From: Ophiura sarsii
Lineage: Eukaryota > Echinodermata > Ophiuroidea > Amphilepidida > Ophiuridae
Direction of reading: 5' to 3'
Length of the DNA stretch: 64,000 nucleotides
Assembly: GCA_035610835.1 (NCBI GenBank)
Contig: CM069449.1
Location: 14,168,768-14,232,767, forward strand
This document shows, piece after piece, positions 13,798 to 22,436 of the stretch. The position numbers were made by a program, and so were the translations under genes. Under the pieces are notes generated by a model. The model had not been told where the DNA came from. It did not search any database and worked only from the letters and a program-made list of their open reading frames with translations. Numbering within the stretch: position 1 is the first letter of the stretch; each line of letters starts with the position of its first letter.

Positions 13798-16700
13798 TTG
13801 TTGTAGGTATGAAATTGTTAGGCTGAAAGATCACTTGTCTACCTAATAATGCATCTTAAATTATAAAGTTAGTTTTATCAAATCAATGTTTGAAAAAAAA
13901 TAACCTGTTCTTCGGTCAAACGGACCTCTCAGTTAGGGTCAGTCGATTCGGCAGGTTTTCTTCTTCTTTTTTGCCCAAAAGTTTCAAGAAATGTTGGTGA
14001 ATTTTCAGCAATTTTTAAAATGTTCAAAAGTTTGACAATTTTAGTTTAAATTTTTTTAAACAAATCAAAATATGTGCTCATATTTTCGAGGAAAAAAAAT
14101 GATTACAAAATTGAAATCTAGAAAAAAGGGGTCACTCGGGCCCGTAGGACAGGGTTTTCTGTCCTGTCGCCTTATTTTTGATGTCAAAAAGATGCTATGC
14201 AACATGACCTGGCAAGAAATAGCCAACTTAATTTAAATTCACAAAAATTAGAGGACATTTAGCCCAATGATTCAACTACACATCCAGGGGTGACAACCAG
14301 AAAGATCCAACTCACATTGTGGTCATTTTGAGTTACGTCTTTCTGGTTGTCAACCCTGGATGTTGGGTATTGCAAAGTTCAAATCAAGTTTTCTTATTAA
14401 TTGAATTTTGTTTATGTATTTGTTTCAGGAGCCCCGGAAGACTTCAAAAAGACTGTGAAATTTGGCAAACGCGAAGACACCGCCGCTAAAGACGATACCA
14501 CCAGTGAACGCACACTATCCACTGTCCCACCATCCAAGATGGGCACACCAATGATGCAACAATATGATGGTGTCGAAAATCCACATGTAATATCCCGCGC
14601 CTCAAAACATTCTGCAAGATCTGTGCGCAGCTTACGTTCACGTCAGTCCGTCAGATCTGCTCAGGTGACGAGTGCAGCAGCTAATCAGAAGATACTGGAA
14701 GAAGAGGAGGGAGGTAATGTGGAAGAGGAAAGAGAGGACGAGGAGGAAACGGTGTTGGGTGAGGATGATGAAGACGATGAGGAATTGGAGGTCATGATGA
14801 CGGCGAGATCTGAAAACTTGCAGCGACAGCGCCACCTGACGTCGACGTTTGATTATCGTGAGAACAGTTTGATGACGGCGACGCAGCCTCTCAACACCAA
14901 TCAAAACGCTCAAGATGAGGATGAGACGACCGACGAGGCGTCAACTAGGGCATCGTCTCGCGTCAGCAGGTCATCGGACGTGAACAAGGAGATATCGTCT
15001 CGACCGGGTAGTTCTCACTCAGGCACCACCAAACATGATGAAGACCGAGAGGAAGATCGGACGTCTCGGCCGGTCAGTGCAAGGCCTGAAAGTACCGTGT
15101 CTAAGCGCTCACAGGATGAGCCCGAGAGTCAGCTTATCATGCCCATTTATGACAATAATAATGACGATGATGATGGCAAACAGAGTCCTCCAAATAATCA
15201 AGACGACCGTAAATCAGTGACTAGTCAACGATCAGCCAAGTCTCAAGCGTCGCATAGATCTTCTAAGGATGAGAAAGAATCAGTTGAGAAGGAGGAGGAG
15301 GAGGCAACCAAGGAGAAAGACGAGGAAGAGGAGGCTAAGAAGAAAGAAGAGGAAGATGAGGCTAAGAAGAAGGAAGATGCAGCTAAGAAGAAACAGGAAG
15401 AGTTCCAACAGCAAGCTTCAAGGATGAGATTTAAGAGGTAAGATTATAATAGATACATATATATATATATCTGCCAATTGATTGTAGATTTGGACCTATT
15501 CTACATCAGAGGACCCACTATGGACCAATGATTGCGGTGATCGCTGTGTGGTGCTTACTTGCTTAACTTGTGTGTTGTCCACAATCTACAATGGCTCTCC
15601 ACACTTTTCCATCATTCATTGCTGTCTTTATGTTACAGGTGTCCAATCCAGTATCTTGTCTGAGTAATTCAATAAATGTCAGTGCAGGTCTTCCCGGTTT
15701 TCATTTGCCATGCTTGGGGATCCAGTGCACCAGTTTGGATACTGGCTTCTCACTTCTGAAACAATGGCCAGCAAACCTTGTTCGTCTCTTCTGAATCTTT
15801 TGGCCATACATACAATTGGGTATTTGATATGTGTTTTACAGTTGACATTGAGTACTGCTCTCAGCATTCTGGTGTCAGCCATCAAGCTCTTTCTTTAACT
15901 TGGGAATAATAGTCCATGCTTCGTGCAGTGTGGTAACGAACAGTTTTGTTCCAATAATGCAGATCAGCAGAGCGGTTTACTGTGCTTTTCCTGCATGTTT
16001 ATGCAGGGCAATTATATGCTGTTGCATGGCATACCCACCATTCAAGATTGGATGGAATGTTTGTGGGTTATTCTATATAAATTAAGGTACAAGTTGCCAA
16101 ATGTGGCAATTTTATTCACCTAGCAGAAATGAGATGTCCCTACTGAAATTGTTTCAGGCTGATCCAATTAAATATGTGACCAGTCGCGTCAAAAAGGATG
16201 TGTTTTAGGCAAACGCAGTTATGAGATAGAGGCCAATATATTTGGTGAAATATAAAGAAAATAACAGAAATAAATATATGCCTCTTCAAATCATATCTTG
16301 TGATTACAACAACATGGTATCATATCAAAGCTTAAAATGTACTCTTTAAAGTCATACAATAACTCGGAATTGACACGGGCCTCAAACATGTCCATTTTGA
16401 CGGGACAGGTCACATATGGTTAAGATTGTAGTCACAACCATATTTCCATGAACCCTATCCTTGCTACAATGTTTTCTTTACCATTTGTTATGTTTACTCA
16501 CACAGGGTTCATGGTGGTACTACCATTGTCTCCGCCACAGACAAGAAGGAATCACCTCCGACTAGCAGAGCAGACTCAGCACGCTCTACCAGCAGTAAAA
16601 CATCGCAAAGACAGTCCAGTGCTACGTTGCAGAAGGGTGATCCGTATAAGACGGAAGCAAAGAATGTTGCAGCATCAAGGACTAGTCTTCAGGACGATGT

Positions 16701-17208
16701 AAAGACCAAGGATGATAAGACCATACCTGCTAAAGTGTCTGCGTCTCGTGAAAGTGTCAAATCCAAGTCGTCTGTGCAGGGTTCAAAGACAAGCTTCAAG
16801 TCTGCTCAGAATGCGTACGGAACATCGAAACCGTCAAACAAGACCTCGTCGCAACGCAGTCTCAATAAGTCCCAGGTGTCTCTGCGCTCCAACGCCAGCA
16901 AGAAAGGGGAGCGCACAGGGTCGGCAGAGTCGCGTAAATCCACGAAGGCAGCCAATGAGAATGGGGATCGTAACAGTCGCGCGTCCAGGACCAGCTCTGC
17001 TAAGTCGGTATCTAAAGCGCCCTCTGTAATGGATGTAAAGGAAACTAGCGATGATGAGGCAAACCCCACGTCGAGTCGGCCCGCGAGTAGCAAGTCTGAG
17101 CAGGCTGCCGAGGTTACCAATGGTGGCGGTACAGAAGAAGACGCAGCCGTAAATGGTAATAATGGGGAAACTGGTAGCGTGCATAGCAAGGAGCAACCGT
17201 TGTATTGA
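565..17208 (+). CDS. DNHD1: Dynein heavy chain-like protein (DNHD1-like), 3' portion of gene, 13 exons
   Basis: This is the C-terminal part of a dynein heavy chain family protein; the 5' exons lie off the left edge. Exons are 565-884, 1299-1479, 2088-2309, 2864-3132, 5260-5513, 6706-6994, 7394-7595, 8078-8277, 8692-8831, 9336-9604, 11954-12088, 14429-15437 and 16506-17208. All introns are GT-AG and the phases agree at every junction, giving about 1397 residues. Family signs are RPDRLPTAM (AAA5-AAA6 region), VSMGEGIESR and GWLAIENLHLA (equivalent to the G-WV-LQNCHLA strand), RFCVWLTTEP, VYGNIITNDWDR, LRDVWLEGAAWD and MMGVALIL. Many invariant dynein residues are changed: NCHLA reads NLHLA and the conserved FGPLGWN block is absent. 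That points to DNHD1, a non-canonical relative, rather than a working DNAH motor. Visible residues 783-1397 form a charged, Ser-rich tail that ordinary dynein heavy chains lack. Family membership is confident; the DNHD1 assignment is from memory of family style. Confidence 0.72.
1299..1479 (+). CDS. Dynein-like gene, visible exon 2
   Basis: Acceptor ttttgcag ends at 1298; donor g|gtgagt follows 1479 (phase 1). It encodes VSMGEGIESR and GWLAIENLHLASESML, the D6 beta-strand/P-loop-like block. Canonical dyneins have NCHLA where this protein has NLHLA. Confidence 0.8.
2088..2309 (+). CDS. Dynein-like gene, visible exon 3
   Basis: Acceptor cttacag ends at 2087; donor g|gtgagt follows 2309 (phase 1 in and out). 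It contains RFCVWLTTEPSQKLPDTLLQ, matching the dynein 'FRLWLTSEP..FP..LLQ' segment. The usual 'KMTNEPPKGLRAN' block that should follow is not recognisable. Confidence 0.8.
2864..3132 (+). CDS. Dynein-like gene, visible exon 4
   Basis: Acceptor gattacag ends at 2863; donor gag|gtaagg follows 3132 (phase 0). It encodes the helical segment with DIVFGACVIHGLLVARQMFG, the position where dyneins read 'L.FFHAVVQERRKFGPLGWN'. The GPLGWN motif is replaced by an unrelated sequence. Confidence 0.75.
3234..3443. mobile_element. MITE 'CTGTAAAAG' family, copy 1
   Basis: The element is framed TA|CTGTAAAAGC ... GCTTTTACAG|TA, with inverted ends rich in TTTTCACG/CGTGAAAA. It is about 206 bp and has no coding capacity. 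The TA duplication fits a Tc1/mariner-type MITE. A second copy lies at 17656-17851. It sits in an intron of the dynein-like gene. Confidence 0.72.
3483..4537. mobile_element. Non-autonomous element of about 1.05 kb with short inverted ends
   Basis: The left end reads TAAGGGAAGTGTCAACCC and the right end is its near inverse, GGGTTGAACTGCCCTTA. The interior is non-coding and AT-rich except for a GC-rich patch near 4215-4330. Part of the interior (about 3550-3680) resembles 9040-9150 in inverted orientation, so the family has at least one other partial copy. The class is unknown. Confidence 0.45.
4555..4788. mobile_element. TTAA-flanked MITE family, copy 1 (nearly complete)
   Basis: A 226-bp near-palindrome starting CACTTTCCATGCGGC and ending GCTGCGTGGAAAGTG. 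It is flanked by TTAA on the left and TTGA (one change) on the right. Other copies lie near 8300, 12197, 25777 and 63282. TTAA target duplication is the habit of piggyBac-type transposases, so this may be a piggyBac-mobilised MITE; the class is inferred. Confidence 0.72.
5260..5513 (+). CDS. Dynein-like gene, visible exon 5
   Basis: Acceptor cacctacag ends at 5259; donor ag|gtatgc follows 5513 (phase 2). It opens with IVYGNIITNDWDRVYLSSI, the clearest dynein signature here (canonical 'YGGRVTDDWDRR'). The 2.1-kb intron before it holds three repeat elements. Confidence 0.8.
5690..6010. repeat. Nested imperfect palindrome (foldback-like)
   Basis: Inner arms 5811-5830 and 5885-5904 are a perfect 20-base inverted match (AGGGAAAAAAGTTCCCATAA). 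Outer arms 5716-5734 and 5968-5985 (AAATATTTCTGTCATTT) are also inverted. The centres are within a few bases of each other (about 5850-5857), so this is a single foldback structure. It is intronic and non-coding. Confidence 0.65.
6328..6675 (+). mobile_element. tRNA-derived SINE in intron
   Basis: The head carries an A-box-like GTGGTCTAGTGGATAGGA and a B-box-like GTGAGTTCAAGCC. The body holds the block TCCTTGGGCAAGGTACTTAG, shared with the copy at 33733. The 3' end has GGCGCTATATAAATA followed by a TAT/TTA microsatellite tail. The order head, conserved block, tail is typical of metazoan SINEs. Confidence 0.75.
6706..6994 (+). CDS. Dynein-like gene, visible exon 6
   Basis: Acceptor tttgacag ends at 6705; donor cag|gtcagt follows 6994 (phase 0). 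It encodes a mostly helical stretch (LEQLPSMLDLGELPL) in the C-terminal dynein domain. A SINE ends about 30 bp upstream of the acceptor. Confidence 0.72.
7394..7595 (+). CDS. Dynein-like gene, visible exon 7
   Basis: Acceptor attcttcag ends at 7393; donor g|gtaagc follows 7595 (phase 1). It starts ECHWLNSVLCHIRQSLHELE, the dynein C-terminal helix usually read as 'E..R.N.LL..I..SL..L'. It includes SSWLHP, matching the canonical 'P..W' element. Confidence 0.78.
8078..8277 (+). CDS. Dynein-like gene, visible exon 8
   Basis: Acceptor cttttgcag ends at 8077; donor cgg|gtaacg follows 8277 (phase 0). HLLSVWMGGLANPKAIITAL matches the dynein 'FWLSGFFFPQAFLTA' block in divergent form. Confidence 0.78.
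8300..8523. mobile_element. TTAA MITE family, copy 2 (eroded left end)
   Basis: It aligns along most of its length with the MITE at 4559-4784 in reverse orientation; shared blocks are ACCATATTTGGAATCACCAT and TAGCCGTGTGGA near the end. The left terminus is degraded. It begins only about 25 bp after the splice donor of exon 8, so it crowds the intron start. Confidence 0.65.
8692..8831 (+). CDS. Dynein-like gene, visible exon 9
   Basis: Acceptor tttccag ends at 8691; donor gg|gtaagt follows 8831 (phase 2). It encodes GGMYLRDVWLEGAAWD, the diagnostic 'GVYVHGLFLEGARWD' motif of dynein heavy chain C-termini. Confidence 0.82.
8940..9260. repeat. Partial repeat related to the element at 3483-4537
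   Basis: The block around AATGTATACTTTTATATAC and neighbouring GATACCA words occurs here and, inverted, near 3540-3640. A 'TAGGGAAGTGTC' start at 8949 resembles the left end of that element. No right end is clear. Confidence 0.35.
9336..9604 (+). CDS. Dynein-like gene, visible exon 10
   Basis: Acceptor cttgtgcag ends at 9335; donor g|gtaaga follows 9604 (phase 1). It ends with LEVPVFMNRSRQ and KWAMMGVALILDP, equivalent to the last strands of the dynein C-terminal domain ('PVYKT..R', 'W..RGVALL'). A Gln/Glu-rich insert of about 30 residues sits in the middle. Confidence 0.8.
9748..11385. mobile_element. 1.6-kb element with long perfect terminal inverted repeats
   Basis: The ends are GGGCCGTATAAATAAAAACT and its exact inverse before 11385, with CTAGCAATTGCTTA continuing the match. 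The subterminal zones carry repeated TAAAAGG / CTTACTAGTAAA words. No transposase frame is visible. A hAT-like MITE (10535-10918) has jumped into its middle. It lies in the intron between exons 10 and 11. Confidence 0.65.
10527..10926. mobile_element. hAT-like MITE with perfect 8-bp target duplication
   Basis: The element 10535-10918 starts CAGTGGCGTAGCTCAG and ends TAGCTACGCCACTG. The 8 bases AGTTCAAC occur immediately on both sides (10527-10534 and 10919-10926). The 8-bp duplication and CAGTGGCGTA ends are hAT-superfamily hallmarks. The interior is mostly poly-C/poly-G tracts and non-coding. Confidence 0.85.
11954..12088 (+). CDS. Dynein-like gene, visible exon 11 (tail start)
   Basis: Acceptor acacacag ends at 11953; donor g|gtaaat follows 12088 (phase 1 both sides). 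It encodes FSIPVPEPMKVEEKIASKFF, past the end of the dynein domain. Phase agreement with both neighbours and open frame support it; no family match is recognised. Confidence 0.62.
12197..12893. mobile_element. TTAA MITE family, copy 3, split by a nested insertion
   Basis: Left half 12197-12301 and right half 12748-12889 together match the 226-bp MITE at 4559-4784. The right end GGAAAGTG is followed by TTTAA. The 446 bases between the halves are a second element. The left end has lost one base and its TTAA. Confidence 0.65.
12302..12747. mobile_element. Nested MITE with TGTGATGCGATCTG ends, TA target
   Basis: Starts TGTGATGCGATCTGAGAAAA and ends with the near inverse TTTTCACAGATCGCATCACA. It is flanked by TA on both sides and interrupts the TTAA-family MITE, so it is the younger of the two. 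It is non-coding, with a T-rich interior. A Tc1/mariner-like TA preference is inferred. Confidence 0.72.
13260..13545 (+). mobile_element. Possible tRNA-derived SINE fragment
   Basis: TGTGGTCTTGGGGCTGACTC followed by CCCAAGTTCAAACACTGGG resembles an A-box/B-box pair with a T-arm. The following GC-richer 200 bases stand out from the AT-rich intron. Its body does not match the other SINEs in the window, so this is tentative. Confidence 0.35.
13755..13795. repeat. Poly-C tract of 41 bases
   Basis: An uninterrupted homopolymer in the intron before exon 12. Its exact length may be unreliable because such tracts sequence poorly. Confidence 0.9.
14429..15437 (+). CDS. Dynein-like gene, visible exon 12 (large acidic/Ser-rich tail exon)
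   Basis: Acceptor ttgtttcag ends at 14428; donor ag|gtaaga follows 15437 (phase 2). This 1009-bp exon encodes Ser/Arg patches (SVRSLRSRQSVRS, RASSRVSRSS), a Glu/Asp run near 14695-14795 and a Glu/Lys/Ala block near 15280-15405 likely to form a charged coiled coil. It shows no similarity to dynein motor sequence. It is still joined in frame to the exons on both sides. Confidence 0.72.
15560..16030 (-). pseudogene. LINE reverse-transcriptase C-terminal remnant
   Basis: Read on the minus strand, pieces in different frames give RFAGHCFRSEKPVSKLVHW, GRPALTFIELLRQDTG and MNDGKVWRAIV. This is the well-known C-terminal tail of many metazoan non-LTR retrotransposon ORF2 proteins. Stops and frameshifts break it, and nothing upstream of it survives. 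It lies antisense in the intron between exons 12 and 13. Confidence 0.75.
16173..16416. mobile_element. MITE with TGTGACC ends, TA target
   Basis: Ends TA|TGTGACCAGTCGCGTCAAAA and TTTTGACGGGACAGGTCACA|TA are near-perfect inverses. About 240 bp, non-coding. It ends about 90 bp before the acceptor of the last exon. Confidence 0.72.
16506..17208 (+). CDS. Dynein-like gene, last exon and stop codon
   Basis: Acceptor ctcacacag ends at 16505 and completes an Arg codon split with the previous exon. The exon encodes about 234 Ser/Lys/Thr-rich residues with repeated 'S.KS', 'RSLNKSQVSLRS' and 'SRPASSKSEQ' patches, ending EQPLY and TGA at 17206-17208. The composition suggests a disordered, phosphorylatable tail. 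Confidence 0.72.
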
Positions 17209-17655
17209 GAGGCCATATTGACCGTATGACCTTAGTAGACAATGGACATGTCCAAAGGGGAATATTGGGTACAGAATTGACAAGCTGTGTTTGAGTAACT
17301 AGCCAAATATTTCGAGGCCAAATATTTTGGTTTGTTGTGTTGTGTTTTATATTTAGAGGGCAATTTATACAATGTTATGTATGATTGACAGGCTAGGGTT
17401 GTAGACATTAAAAGGTCACTAACAAGGTGGGATGTGGACCTAACAAGAGACTTCAATCAACTATGTCGACTGACAGATGTTAGTGTCCCTATAGGCTCAT
17501 CATTAAAGCTCTTTTCTGTCCACTATCTGTACCCACCCGCAATTCTCTATGTGCAATCCAATTTCTTATAGGTGACCTCAATGACATCCGTGTCACCCCA
17601 AGTCAGGGGTGACGATCGAGGTGACGTGACATCAGCATGTATTCCAGTAATTGCA
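17209..17655 (+). other. Presumed 3' UTR / intergenic start
   Basis: Follows the stop codon of the dynein-like gene. I see no coding potential. No strong AATAAA lies close to the stop; the next good one outside a repeat is at 19344-19349, which would make a UTR of about 2 kb that includes three MITEs. The transcript end is therefore undetermined. Confidence 0.4.
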
Positions 17656-17851
17656 TACTGTAAAAGTCAATATTTTCGCGATAAGATATTTTCACGAAAA
17701 TGGTCATAACAGGCATTTCACGATTTTTTTTTATTTCAACATTTGTGAACAAAAGTCAATGGAAGTCAATCATTTTCGCGGATGAGGATTGATTCGCGAA
17801 ATTTGCGAAAATAAAAATAAAAAATCGAGAAAAAATTCTACTTTTACAGTA
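17656..17851. mobile_element. MITE 'CTGTAAAAG' family, copy 2
   Basis: TA|CTGTAAAAGTCAATATTTTC at the left and CTTTTACAG|TA at the right, with internal TTTTCGCG/CGCGAAA inverted words as in the copy at 3234-3443. The flanking bases AATTGCATA / TATGCAATT are also inverted, extending the palindrome. Confidence 0.72.
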
Positions 17852-17955
17852 TGCAATTATGGGCATGCAACTCCGATTGAAAGAAGGATGTCAACCCTGG
17901 TGCTGTTGTCACCCCTTCTCTCAACTTGAGGGTATATGGTTATAATTGCCTGTCA

Positions 17956-18222
17956 TAATCAGCCCTTTTATGGCAAAATGATGTATCTTATATGTACTTT
18001 CCTAATGATAAACTTCATTTTAACATGGATTGTGTTAACTTGGTTCAATAATCCTCACTTAAGAAAAGGTTGCAACTTGTAAAGACAATAAAAGTAATAT
18101 ACTGCCTTTTATCACTACATGATTTATGGAGAAAAAAAGCTAACTTTGATCATGTTAAAAGGAAGTATACTGTTAGAAAACTACATATAAGATACATTCT
18201 TTTGCCATAAAAGGGCTGTAAT
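17956..18222. mobile_element. MITE with CAGCCCTTTTATGGC ends
   Basis: The element 17960-18218 has inverted ends of about 80 bp (CAGCCCTTTTATGGCAAAA ... TTTTGCCATAAAAGGGCTG). It is bounded by TAAT on both sides, consistent with a 4-bp target duplication. Non-coding. Confidence 0.72.
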
Positions 18223-18461
18223 GCTTTGGACAACATTTGACCAAACTTGGCTTGCACGCTGGTGGATGAAATTCATTGCGTGCTTACAATAGATATCTGT
18301 TACACATTGAATATCCCTTCAGGATGTGTTGGAACGTTTATGAAGTGTAGTGTCTTGTATGAAATCCTAATAAGCAATAATGGCAGTCTATACTTCACAT
18401 GTAACATTGTGTGTGGATTACAAAATCCTGTGGGTACTAGTACGGGATTTGTGTTCAACAC

Positions 18462-18970
18462 TTTGGGCCGTATTCTCGTATTAAACACAGTTTTAGCTTA
18501 AAACCGTGTTTAACTAAATGCGTGTCTAACTTAAACGCGAGTTTATCCTTTAAACGATGTGTTTAACAAAGCACGATTTTAAAAACTCTGCAAATATCGT
18601 TCCCAGAGTGGTCCTGCGTTGATTGTATACAGGTATTTATTTCATTGTGGCCCTAATGGGTTACAATAGATATCGACCGAATGCCTTAAATACACGGTAC
18701 TTTTAAAGACTACACGAACCGCACGACAGCTTGCACCGGGCACGGTTGAGTGATCATTCAAGGCATACAGTTGGTGCGCGAGTCTAGTTAAACGCGCATT
18801 AAACTACCCCCATACCAATGTTTAAAGTTAGACACATTTTGGCGAGTTAGACGCGTGTTTAAGTAAAACAAATGTTCGAGAATCACGTTTAGTTAAACGC
18901 TGTGTCTAAAGTCAAAGTTAGACGCGTGTTTAGCTTAAAACCGTGTTTAACTTCGAGAATACGGGCCTTT
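18462..18970. mobile_element. 503-bp MITE with subterminal 'GTTTAAC' repeats
   Basis: Ends GGGCCGTATTCTCG and CGAGAATACGGGCC are inverted and bounded by TTT on both sides. Many copies of GTGTTTAA / GTTAGACGCG line both flanks, as expected for clustered transposase-binding sites. The interior (18600-18770) is unrelated. Confidence 0.72.
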
Positions 18971-20690
18971 ATGTCTCAGGTTTATGTGCACCAATTCTTT
19001 TCAATTTGTATTATTTCAAAATATGATTTGTATTAAATATGATTTGTATTGTAATAGATCATTTGCAACACGCTAAAGACGATACCACCTGGCACCAGCG
19101 AATCTTTGCAAAGAATGTTTTTGCAATCAAATTATTGGTGTTGTTCTCCAAAAAGGAACCTTGTGTTTTGTAAAGTTATACTTCAAAGAGAAATCTATAT
19201 TTTATGTTGCATAGAATGAAAATGTGGTTTTATTTGTAAATATGAACATAAAGTTGATATAAGCACCAAGTTAATGGTTGAATTGGTGTGAATATTTTGG
19301 CTCTAAAGACTTTGATTATGTTGAATTATGTATAAAATGTACAAATAAATTCTTTATATTTAGACTAAATACCGTCCATATGTATTTCATGCCCATATTT
19401 GGGATAAATGATGTAGTAAAATAAGAATTGTTAAAATAGCCGAATAAGTAAATACAGCGATGTAAATTGTGCTATAACTTTTAATGTCCGTTGAGATTTT
19501 GTTTGTTATGAAAATTTGAGTGCACAATCACAACTGTCTATTATACTCTATTTGGCTTCCTCTGGACAGTGACGTAATTTAACAGGCGCAGCTTTTACGT
19601 GCGCGTATGTATCTTCCGCCTTTCAACGTTCGTGTATATACGCCAGCGTCGGGAGTAGTCGCGCGCGTTATGAGCTGCAATTAGTAGCCAATACGCGGTT
19701 ACGTCGCTGTCTCGTGATGGCCAAATAGACTATAATCAATGTAAATAGGAAATGTATTTATGAAGATGTACAGTTGAAATGTATATTGGCAACGTTTGGT
19801 TTGATCTTTGGAAGTCGAATTCAGGCTAGGGACCCCTCAAGTATGAAAGTGTATAAGCATGACAATTTGTCTCCAAATTACCTGGTAAATGAGTTTTAAT
19901 TTCTGGCAACAATACTCTTAAACATGACAATTTTACTGCTTTTTTGTGTGCACAAAAATATGTTTTTGGTCCAAAAAGTACTTTCTTGATCAGTTGAAAG
20001 AAAAGAAACAAGATAAAAAAGTACACCTTTTCTTACACCCCTAAAAAAGTCACACATTTAGCATAACTGATTATAAAGTACACCCCATTTAAAATTGTAT
20101 TGCTGCACCACACATTGTACCTGAATGGGCCCTTAGGAATTCGAGTATGTAATTTACAAGAGTTTTGTGTGAAAGCATTAACTATATTTGAGGCAAAATT
20201 GCAGGTAATTAAGTTATCGATTCAATGGAAATATGATAAAATCCGTTCAAAATCTTTATTTCATGTTGTACGCCAAAGTCATTGATGAACTTCAGAAATA
20301 ATTGCAATATATTTTTAATTTTGATATGTAAATTTCCAGTTGCTTATGACATAATTTTATATCAAAGAGGTCTTCAAATCTTTTCCGTTTGATTCTTTAC
20401 CAAATAACTTCAATCCGTCCATAATTCATTTTATAAAACAACCGTCCATGGTGATGCTGTATCATCCTAGGAAGAATGATTTGTAATAAACTAATTATAT
20501 TTTCTGTAAAAATTGCAAGTAATTTTTTTTATTGATTCAATGAGAATGTAAAATCCGTCCATAATCTGACATAAATCTCAGATCATTTTTGGAGAAAAAC
20601 ATCAGTTATGGGTCATACAAATTTATTATTTAACGGTGTTCATGAATGTACAGAATAATTGTGAGAGATACTTTAACCCCCTAAGCACTA
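18971..20690. other. AT-rich intergenic DNA, no gene seen
   Basis: I recognise no gene, tRNA or structured repeat. AATAAA at 19344-19349 is a possible polyadenylation signal for the dynein-like gene. A short GC-richer patch at 19565-19730 has no open frame of note. Confidence 0.5.
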
Positions 20691-21250
20691 TCTGCATATA
20701 TAACAATGCATATGATTGGGTAATTACAAGTTATATTAATTTGAATATCCAATTAAAATACTGCTTTGAAAATATTTCACTCCAAACCTTTTTAGGACAC
20801 ATCTTTTTCTAACAATGTCTGTGATTGGTGCAACAAATGATGTATCCATCTTTGTGACCAATCGAGTGGTAGTTCTCATGTGGTTTTAAACAATAGTTGA
20901 TGTTGTCAGGCTGATTGAAACTTTCACCCATCCAGTTATATATCCATGAATGAGAGTATAAGAACATCTGATAATTGTACCACGAGATGAATTTCGGTTA
21001 ATTTTAACTACCTGTGTTTCATACAATAATTCCCATTGGTCAATTACAAGATATAATCATATTGATGACCAATAATAGTTTTTCTTATAAATATTTTATG
21101 CTAATCTTTTTGAAAATTGTCATTATTCTAACGATGTCTGAGATTGGCACAACATTTGACACATTATACATTTCAACCAATCGGCAGGTCCAGGTAGTAC
21201 TCAGGGGTAAAGCAATAGTTGCTTACCAATGGCCATGTAAGATGTAAATA
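20690..21250. repeat. Diverged tandem duplication, unit about 315 bp
   Basis: Ordered matching words occur in two halves: ATTGGGTAATTACAAG / ATTGGTCAATTACAAG, AACAATGTCTGTGATTGG / AACGATGTCTGAGATTGG, and AACAATAGTTG / AGCAATAGTTG. No coding frame is shared. Confidence 0.5.
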
Positions 21251-21445
21251 TGATGTAAGAATTAAACTTTGAAACGTCAATTTGAAGTGTAAATTAAATG
21301 CAATATTCCATCCATAAGACTGTATAAAGACTGTAAAAGTGTGTGAAATTATGAATTAAATATACTTCACCCGGAAAATTAAAAGTTGTGTCCTGTTTGA
21401 GTGTGCATTATTGTAGAAGTCTGGAATAATGGGCTATAAATAATA

Positions 21446-22241
21446 CAGGGTGTCCTAAAAAAAGGTGCCCGTGTTCCATCCATTGCCCTCATTGATTACT
21501 GAGTATTTTGCTGTAATATTTATATAATCTTAAAGATTATTGAGTTGGCTTTCAAATACCATTAGTTTGATTGTAATTAGTTTTCTCAATCTCACGATAT
21601 GCTTGATCAATCATGAGTACTTAAAAACGGGTTGTGTCACTTTTAATATATACTTGTAGAAAGGGTCATTGTACTCATTTTATAATCAGTATTTACTAAT
21701 TGAAGTTTATATGACCTTCAAGATGACTACATTACCTTTCAAATACTTTTTTGTTGTTGTCACGTTTGATTTATCATACCAAAAAATATGCGTGATCACA
21801 GAAAGTTAAAATTTGTGTTACTTTTAAGAACTACTTCAAAGCTTTTATACATAACAGCAATTTACATAGTAGATGATTTCATTCAAAAAACTGGCACAGT
21901 TTGATATCGTTTGCTCATGGTCAAACTAGCATATCTCTGAACAGACTCGACAAAAAAACTGCATACGAAAGCTTATTTAGTTATCTTGAAGCTCGTACAA
22001 ATTCTAATGTTTAAAGATGAAAATGACACATTCCAAAAAAAGCATTTTTCTAAAAGTGGCCCAAAATTATTTTGAGTGCTCGTTGATGATCTAACATATT
22101 TTCAAATTGAGAAAATTAAGCACAATCAAATATTAAACGGCTTATGAAAGCCAATCTTTTAGATTATATAAAAATTACAGCCAAATACTGTGTAATCAAT
22201 GACGTGGAACATATGCTCCTTTTTTTTTTAGGGACACCCTG
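21446..22241. mobile_element. 796-bp foldback element, TA-flanked CAGGGTGTCC ends
   Basis: Framed TA|CAGGGTGTCCTAAAAAAA ... TTTTTAGGGACACCCTG|TA. The two halves match each other in inverted orientation for nearly the whole length, for example TCATTGATTAC, GCTGTAAT and TTTATATAATCT on both arms. No transposase frame exists. A non-autonomous mariner-like hairpin element is the best reading. Confidence 0.75.
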
Positions 22242-22436
22242 TAACTGAAAAATATAACCAGTCACATCTAAAGGAGGATTTTGTTGACAGTACATTACAG
22301 ATTTGAGTTTGAAGTAAAGCACGAATATTTCACGTAAATCTCTAAATGCATTGACTAACCCCCAAACGTGGTTTTTAAACGATATCAAGAAAAACTGACA
22401 AATAAATTGCCACGGCCCGACCGGTAACTCTCTGGA

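Noticed and set aside
14638..14913. Antisense frame opposite the acidic tail exon
   Set aside because: Shadow of the low-complexity Glu/Asp codons; no splice or start context.
16806..17283. Two antisense frames of 136 and 149 codons opposite the last exon
   Set aside because: They mirror the Ser/Lys-rich coding exon, and the forward frame is supported by phase and by a shared stop.
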